From contig USOZ01000050.1 in assembly GCA_900556525.1 (NCBI GenBank), forward strand, positions 1 to 9,468: a stretch of 9,468 nucleotides of DNA. The letters run 5' to 3'. The notes under the pieces were generated by a model. The model was not told the origin of the DNA. It saw only the letters and a list, made by a program, of their open reading frames with translations, and ran no database searches. Both the position numbers and the translations under genes were made by a program. The stretch's first letter is position 1. Each line of letters begins with the position of its first letter. Of the stretch, positions 6,573 to 9,468 are shown piece after piece. The stretch comes from an uncultured Oscillospiraceae bacterium. Its GTDB lineage: Bacteria; Bacillota; Clostridia; Oscillospirales; Ruminococcaceae.

Positions 6573-6869
6573 ATGAACGAAGAACTTATGAACACTCCTA
6601 TCAACCGCTGGGGAATTGCTTGTCAGAGGTTTATGGAAACAAATTACCCCGATGAAATCCCGCAGCTGAAAACAAACGGCAGGTGGGAGGTTATCCCTCG
6701 CCTGATCGACCGGGATGCTTGGCAGATGTGGGAACTGCTGCGAAATCAATACGCAGCGCAGAATCCTCGTCCGAAAACTTTCGTTGAAATCGCCGTTTGG
6801 GAGAAAACTCGCTCGCTGGTGGTAGAACACGAGGTCATGGAGCAGGTCGTTTTGCAGTACCGTGAATAA
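6573..6869 (+). CDS. TnpV-like transposon-encoded protein
   Basis: This 98-residue protein resembles the TnpV family found in Tn4451-type and other Firmicutes elements. It has P-I-N-R-W-G (about residues 8-13) followed by a conserved aromatic/basic stretch with R-F-M and Y-P, then a helical region with L-I-D-R-D-A near 44-49, and a charged helical tail. Family members have no established function. I chose the ATG at 6573 because AGAAAGGA (6557-6564) lies eight bases upstream. A longer reading from 6462 would translate the GTGACG repeat array into a low-complexity N-terminus and is unlikely. It lies between the putative replication ATPase and the relaxase. The similarity is judged by eye and distant, so the family name is a probable call only. 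Confidence 0.6.
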   Translation: MNEELMNTPINRWGIACQRFMETNYPDEIPQLKTNGRWEVIPRLIDRDAWQMWELLRNQYAAQNPRPKTFVEIAVWEKTRSLVVEHEVMEQVVLQYRE

Positions 6870-6922
6870 CAAGGTTCTGACTTCGGCAGACAGAATCATC
6901 CTTCTTTTCAATTTTGAAAAAA

Positions 6923-7066
6923 GCAACGGTTTCGTTGCGTGAAAGCAGGAAGCAAGAGCGGGGTTCGCAAAGGGTACTTCCTTTGCCCCTCGGAGAGCGC
7001 CGTACCCTTGATGTTGATGTAATCAATGTCAAGGGTATTATGGCGTTACTGTTGGCACAACAGTAA
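6923..7066. other. Candidate origin of transfer (oriT) upstream of the relaxase
   Basis: Four hairpins lie in the 225-base gap before the relaxase. They are 6923-6938 (GCAACG/CGTTGC, loop 4), 6967-6986 (GCAAAGG/CCTTTGC, loop 6), 7003-7037 (16-base arms with two G-T pairs, loop 3) and 7046-7066 (TTACTGTTG/CAACAGTAA, loop 3). MobV relaxases usually act on an oriT with inverted repeats directly upstream of their gene. AGGGTATTAT (7032-7041), spanning the base of the 16-base arm, resembles the pMV158 nick region as I recall it (AGTGTG/TTAT), agreeing at 8 of 10 bases. The nick would fall after 7037. Position and structure are seen; function is inferred. Confidence 0.6.
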
Positions 7067-7094
7067 GAACACCACAGCGAAAGGAGATTTACCT

Positions 7095-8432
7095 ATGAGC
7101 GAAAAACGTCTCTCTCATTGTCAGGGAAAGGGCAGCCTTACCCACAACAATCGTAAATTTAACGCCAAGAATGTGGACGACACCAGGACAAAGAACAATA
7201 TATTTTTCACGCAGCAGCCTATTGAGGAAGCCTACGAACGCCTGTTCGGAGCTGCTGTCGAGCGTTACAATGCAAAGCAGAAGCGAGCCGACCGTAAAAT
7301 CAAAACGAGCTATTTCCGTCACATTTTCAAGCGTGACATCTCACAATCCGTCGTTACCGCCGCCGACAAGCGCAAGAGCTTTTATGAAGATGTGGTTCAG
7401 ATTGGAGATATGAAGAACACGGGAATTGGTACTCCCGACGCTGAAATCGCCACTGCTTGCTTGACCGAGTATATGCATGGCTTTCAGAAGCGTAATCCAA
7501 ATTTCTATGTGTTCAACTCTGTTCTGCATTTGGACGAGGCTACTCCGCACCTGCATATTGACTATATACCTGTTGGGCATTACAAGAGCGGCGTTGATAC
7601 CCGAAATGGAATTGCACAGGCTCTGAAAGAAATGGGCTACGGAAGCGGCAAGGAAACCATTGCCCGCTGGCGTGAGGCAGAGTGCAAAGTTCTGACGGAG
7701 ATTTGCGCACGGCAAGGAATACAGATTGCTGCTCCCGAAAAGTCCCGCGGCAGCTTGACTGTTGAGCAGTACAAGGAGTACGCAAAAGTCAAGGAGCAAG
7801 TCGAGGAGAAGAAAGAGGAAGTCTCCCGTCTTGATGAGCGAGCTGAATGCGCGGACAAGCTGCTGAAGCACCGTGAGGAACTGCGAACCCAGGTTGATGA
7901 AATAATCGACAGGTTGGAGGAGCAGTATCAGGAGAAGAATGCCGCTGTTGCTCACCTGGACGATGAAATAGCGGAAAAGTTCTCTGCGCTCACGCAGACC
8001 ACAGCCGAGCTTGCAGATAAGCAGACTCTGCTTGAAACGAGCGCCAAAAAGGTTACGAAACTCAAATCCATAGACGAGATTGAAACGGGAAAGACTATGT
8101 TTGGCGGCAAGGTTACTCTCTCAAAAGAGGACTACGGCGCTGTGACCGACCTTGCAAGGAAACAGATAGCCGCCGAGAACAGGGATAGTGAGCTGACCGC
8201 CGAAATTGCAAAGCTGAAAAAGGAAAACGAGGAAGCTGCCGAGAGGAACGCTGCTCTTGAACAAAAAATGCGCTCGCTATTACCGCTGAAAGAAGCTCTG
8301 CGTAAAGCTGAAAATGAGCTTGGAAGCCTGAAAGCAAAGTACCAAAAGGTGCTGGAGTTTATTGAGGGGTTGAAGCTCACACAGAAGCTGGATGAGTTTT
8401 TACATCCTATCGGTCGGGGAATGCGAAAATAA
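7095..8432 (+). CDS. mobV: MobV-family relaxase (Pre/Mob plasmid recombination protein)
   Basis: Relaxases of this family nick oriT and lead the strand into a recipient, using a helper element's conjugation pore. The 445-residue protein begins with the MobV motif I, L-T-H-N-N-R-K-F with H17 as the likely nucleophile (equivalent to H22 of MobM as I recall it). The metal-binding motif HLDEATPHLH follows at 145-154. Residues from about 225 to 435 are long heptad-like stretches rich in Glu, Lys, Ala and Leu, predicted coiled coil for oligomer formation or membrane contact. I chose ATG 7095 because AAAGGAG (7080-7086) lies eight bases upstream. The in-frame reading from 7026 would run through the oriT-like hairpins. 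No coupling protein or secretion genes are seen, so the element would be mobilizable rather than self-transmissible. Confidence 0.93.
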   Translation: MSEKRLSHCQGKGSLTHNNRKFNAKNVDDTRTKNNIFFTQQPIEEAYERLFGAAVERYNAKQKRADRKIKTSYFRHIFKRDISQSVVTAADKRKSFYEDVVQIGDMKNTGIGTPDAEIATACLTEYMHGFQKRNPNFYVFNSVLHLDEATPHLHIDYIPVGHYKSGVDTRNGIAQALKEMGYGSGKETIARWREAECKVLTEICARQGIQIAAPEKSRGSLTVEQYKEYAKVKEQVEEKKEEVSRLDERAECADKLLKHREELRTQVDEIIDRLEEQYQEKNAAVAHLDDEIAEKFSALTQTTAELADKQTLLETSAKKVTKLKSIDEIETGKTMFGGKVTLSKEDYGAVTDLARKQIAAENRDSELTAEIAKLKKENEEAAERNAALEQKMRSLLPLKEALRKAENELGSLKAKYQKVLEFIEGLKLTQKLDEFLHPIGRGMRK

Positions 8433-8479
8433 GTGGGCGTTCTTGCATCGCGCCTTTATTCAATTTTGTTTTCAATTAG

Positions 8480-8494
8480 TATAGATTGTCTATA
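8480..8494. repeat. Short palindrome resembling the repressor operator half-sites
   Basis: TATAGA (8480-8485) and TCTATA (8489-8494) form a perfect inverted repeat around TTG. The arms share the core of TATAGATA/TATCTATA at 3930-3970. It lies about 65 bases before the methyltransferase promoter. A second hairpin, TTGTAC/GTACAA (8527-8532 and 8537-8542, loop TTTT), is further downstream. The 198-base gap from 8433 to 8630 otherwise shows only AT-rich sequence and the promoter. Confidence 0.35.
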
Positions 8495-8558
8495 TCGACA
8501 AATTTCAGTTTTTTTGATAATCCGACTTGTACTTTTGTACAAATTATTGTAATTTGTA

Positions 8559-8587
8559 TTGCATTTTCTTTAACAATGTGATAAAAT
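8559..8587 (+). promoter_or_regulatory. Predicted promoter of the truncated methyltransferase gene
   Basis: A -35 box TTGCAT (8559-8564) and a -10 box TAAAAT (8582-8587) are 17 bases apart, with TG two bases before the -10. A ribosome binding site AGGCGGTG (8617-8624) and the ATG at 8631 follow, so the cargo gene has its own complete start signals and does not depend on the relaxase operon. Confidence 0.7.
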
Positions 8588-8630
8588 GAAATGGGTTATT
8601 ATAACTTTGTTTAGAAAGGCGGTGTAAAGA

Positions 8631-8897
8631 ATGGCAAAACTTACTATTGATGATTATTTATTTAGAAGCAATGATTTTGAGAATTCGCTCGATGAAGATT
8701 ATAAGAAGAAGAACGGCATTTTTTACACCGATGTTCAGCTGGCAATAGAGATTGTCGATTATTTAGATATAGACTCTAAAAGCATTATTATCGACCCTTG
8801 TTGTGGTGCGGGTAGTTTTCTATATGCCGCTATGTCAAGTGGCTGTGAGAACGTTTATGGTGCAGATTTAGTTGACAAAGCATCACGCGAGCAATAA
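8631..8897 (+). pseudogene. N6-adenine DNA methyltransferase, N-terminal fragment
   Basis: Only 88 codons remain of what is normally a protein of several hundred residues. K-K-N-G-I-F-Y-T (27-33) is a typical lead-in. The SAM-binding motif I, DPCCGAGSF, is at 55-63, and the following strand N-V-Y-G-A-D ends in the acidic D79 that holds the SAM ribose. The catalytic N/D-P-P-Y/F motif and the target-recognition region are missing. The reading frame leaves the family after about residue 83 (V-D-K), where it enters antisense HD-domain sequence and stops. The intact promoter and ribosome binding site suggest that the gene was functional before the break. Its base composition is clearly AT-richer than guaA or the mobility genes. 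Such methyltransferases often belong to restriction-modification or phage-defence cargo, but no partner is visible. Confidence 0.8.
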
Positions 8898-9468
8898 TCT
8901 AAGCGATCTGCATCGACAACACCAGCAATAATAAGGGGCATATCAGAAAAAATAGTATTTTCTACAAAATTGGAAGATAAAATTTTACTAGCAAAAGAAA
9001 AGCAAATGACAACAAAAAAGTAATTTATATCCTGCTTTTGATTCAAAGATAAAGTATCAAGAATACATTGTTCAATATCTTTGATTAGCAATTTGCCAAA
9101 CTCTTCATGAATTTCATTTTGACCATCAATAAATGGAGAAACAATATCCATAAATTCTTGCTTTACGGAAGGAGTAATTTTTTTAGATGCAGAAGCTTCG
9201 GTATATAAGTTTTTAAGAGCCTTTTCTAATATATGACTGTAGGGTAAATGACCGACATCATGAAGTAGGCCTGCAATTCTGATTGATTGAAAAGCAATAA
9301 AATAGATAAGTCTGTCTTCTCTGTTAAGATTGGAAGGACAATAATCATAATAGAGGCGACAGTCGGGAAAAGGCATATTTAAAATGCTATCAATTTCTGT
9401 GTTTTTCAGTTCGCGTGGCAATGTGCTTTGCAATGTGCAATTACGCCATTCACAAATTTCATGCTTGA
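8855..9468 (-). pseudogene. HD-domain phosphohydrolase (dGTPase/SAMHD1-like), broken at its 3' end and cut by the window edge
   Basis: The frame is open to the right edge of the window, so the true start lies beyond 9468; the TTG at 9433 need not be used. Seen in order are G-L-L-H-D-V-G-H-L-P-Y-S-H, with the metal-binding His-Asp encoded at 9262-9257, and DADRLDY at 8914-8894, which supplies the last metal-binding Asp. This order is that of HD proteins of the dGTP triphosphohydrolase/SAMHD1 type, which hydrolyse nucleotides. The first histidine ligand would lie upstream, outside the window. After R-D-A the frame enters reversed methyltransferase sequence and ends seven residues later, so the usual C-terminal part (often over 100 residues) is missing. 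The composition is AT-rich like the facing methyltransferase fragment. The specific substrate cannot be told. Confidence 0.75.

Noticed and set aside
7026..7094. Relaxase start at 7026
   Set aside because: It would read through the oriT-like hairpins. The ATG at 7095 has AAAGGAG at ideal spacing and directly precedes the conserved MobV N-terminus.
8433..8460. Terminator after the relaxase gene (GGCG/CGCC followed by TTTATT)
   Set aside because: The stem is only four bases with an 11-base loop, too weak to call.
8400..9468. Second attachment site (attR)
   Set aside because: I searched both strands for a copy of GAGTGGGAGTAA. The nearest resemblance (AAGTGGGCG at 8431) is too poor, so the right end of the element was left undefined.
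1..9468. CRISPR arrays, tRNA or rRNA genes, and a guanine riboswitch before guaA
   Set aside because: No regular direct repeats with spacers, no cloverleaf or rRNA sequence, and the guaA leader is too short for a riboswitch.

Overview
The window looks like a chromosomal segment of a Gram-positive gut Clostridia, probably Oscillospiraceae/Ruminococcus-like. The grounds are Firmicutes-type AGGAGG ribosome binding sites, sigma-A-like promoters, a yaaL-bofA gene pair as in spore-formers, and a typical bacterial guaA. The host is inferred from gene content and style, not from a marker gene. A mobile element has inserted at the 3' end of guaA.

Region 1 (65-1443, minus strand) is a compact four-gene operon: yaaL (DUF2508), bofA, an unrecognised 113-residue protein with one membrane segment, and a short SpoIVFB-like M50 site-2 protease. 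Genes overlap or are separated by 1-2 bases, and the operon ends in a hairpin terminator. The set resembles the pro-sigma-K processing complex of sporulation (inhibitor BofA plus intramembrane protease), with a small membrane protein where SpoIVFA might be expected.

Region 2 (1509-3115, plus strand) is guaA, the complete GMP synthase gene, with a clear extended -10 promoter and a short leader. Its last codons (GAG TGG GAG TAA) match a known integration site for tyrosine-recombinase elements.

Region 3 (3116 to beyond about 8432) is the backbone of an integrative mobilizable element. It holds an XRE repressor (minus) diverging from a small AlpA/Xis-like protein and a tyrosine integrase, then a RecA/RepA-type AAA ATPase, a TnpV-like protein and a MobV relaxase (plus). 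Two non-coding stretches stand out. One is an array of phased GTGACG repeats arranged as a large inverted repeat at the end of the ATPase gene (6441-6546), a candidate replication or control site. The other is a cluster of hairpins just before the relaxase (6923-7066), a candidate oriT. Together the genes provide control, excision/integration, replication and mobilization by a conjugative helper; no conjugation machinery is visible.

Region 4 (8433-9468) is visibly AT-richer, cargo-like DNA. The first 83 or so codons of an N6-adenine DNA methyltransferase (plus) run tail-to-tail into an HD-domain phosphohydrolase (minus). Both lose their C-terminal parts at one junction near 8876-8881, which points to a rearrangement or an assembly chimera. 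The second attachment site of the element was not found in the window.
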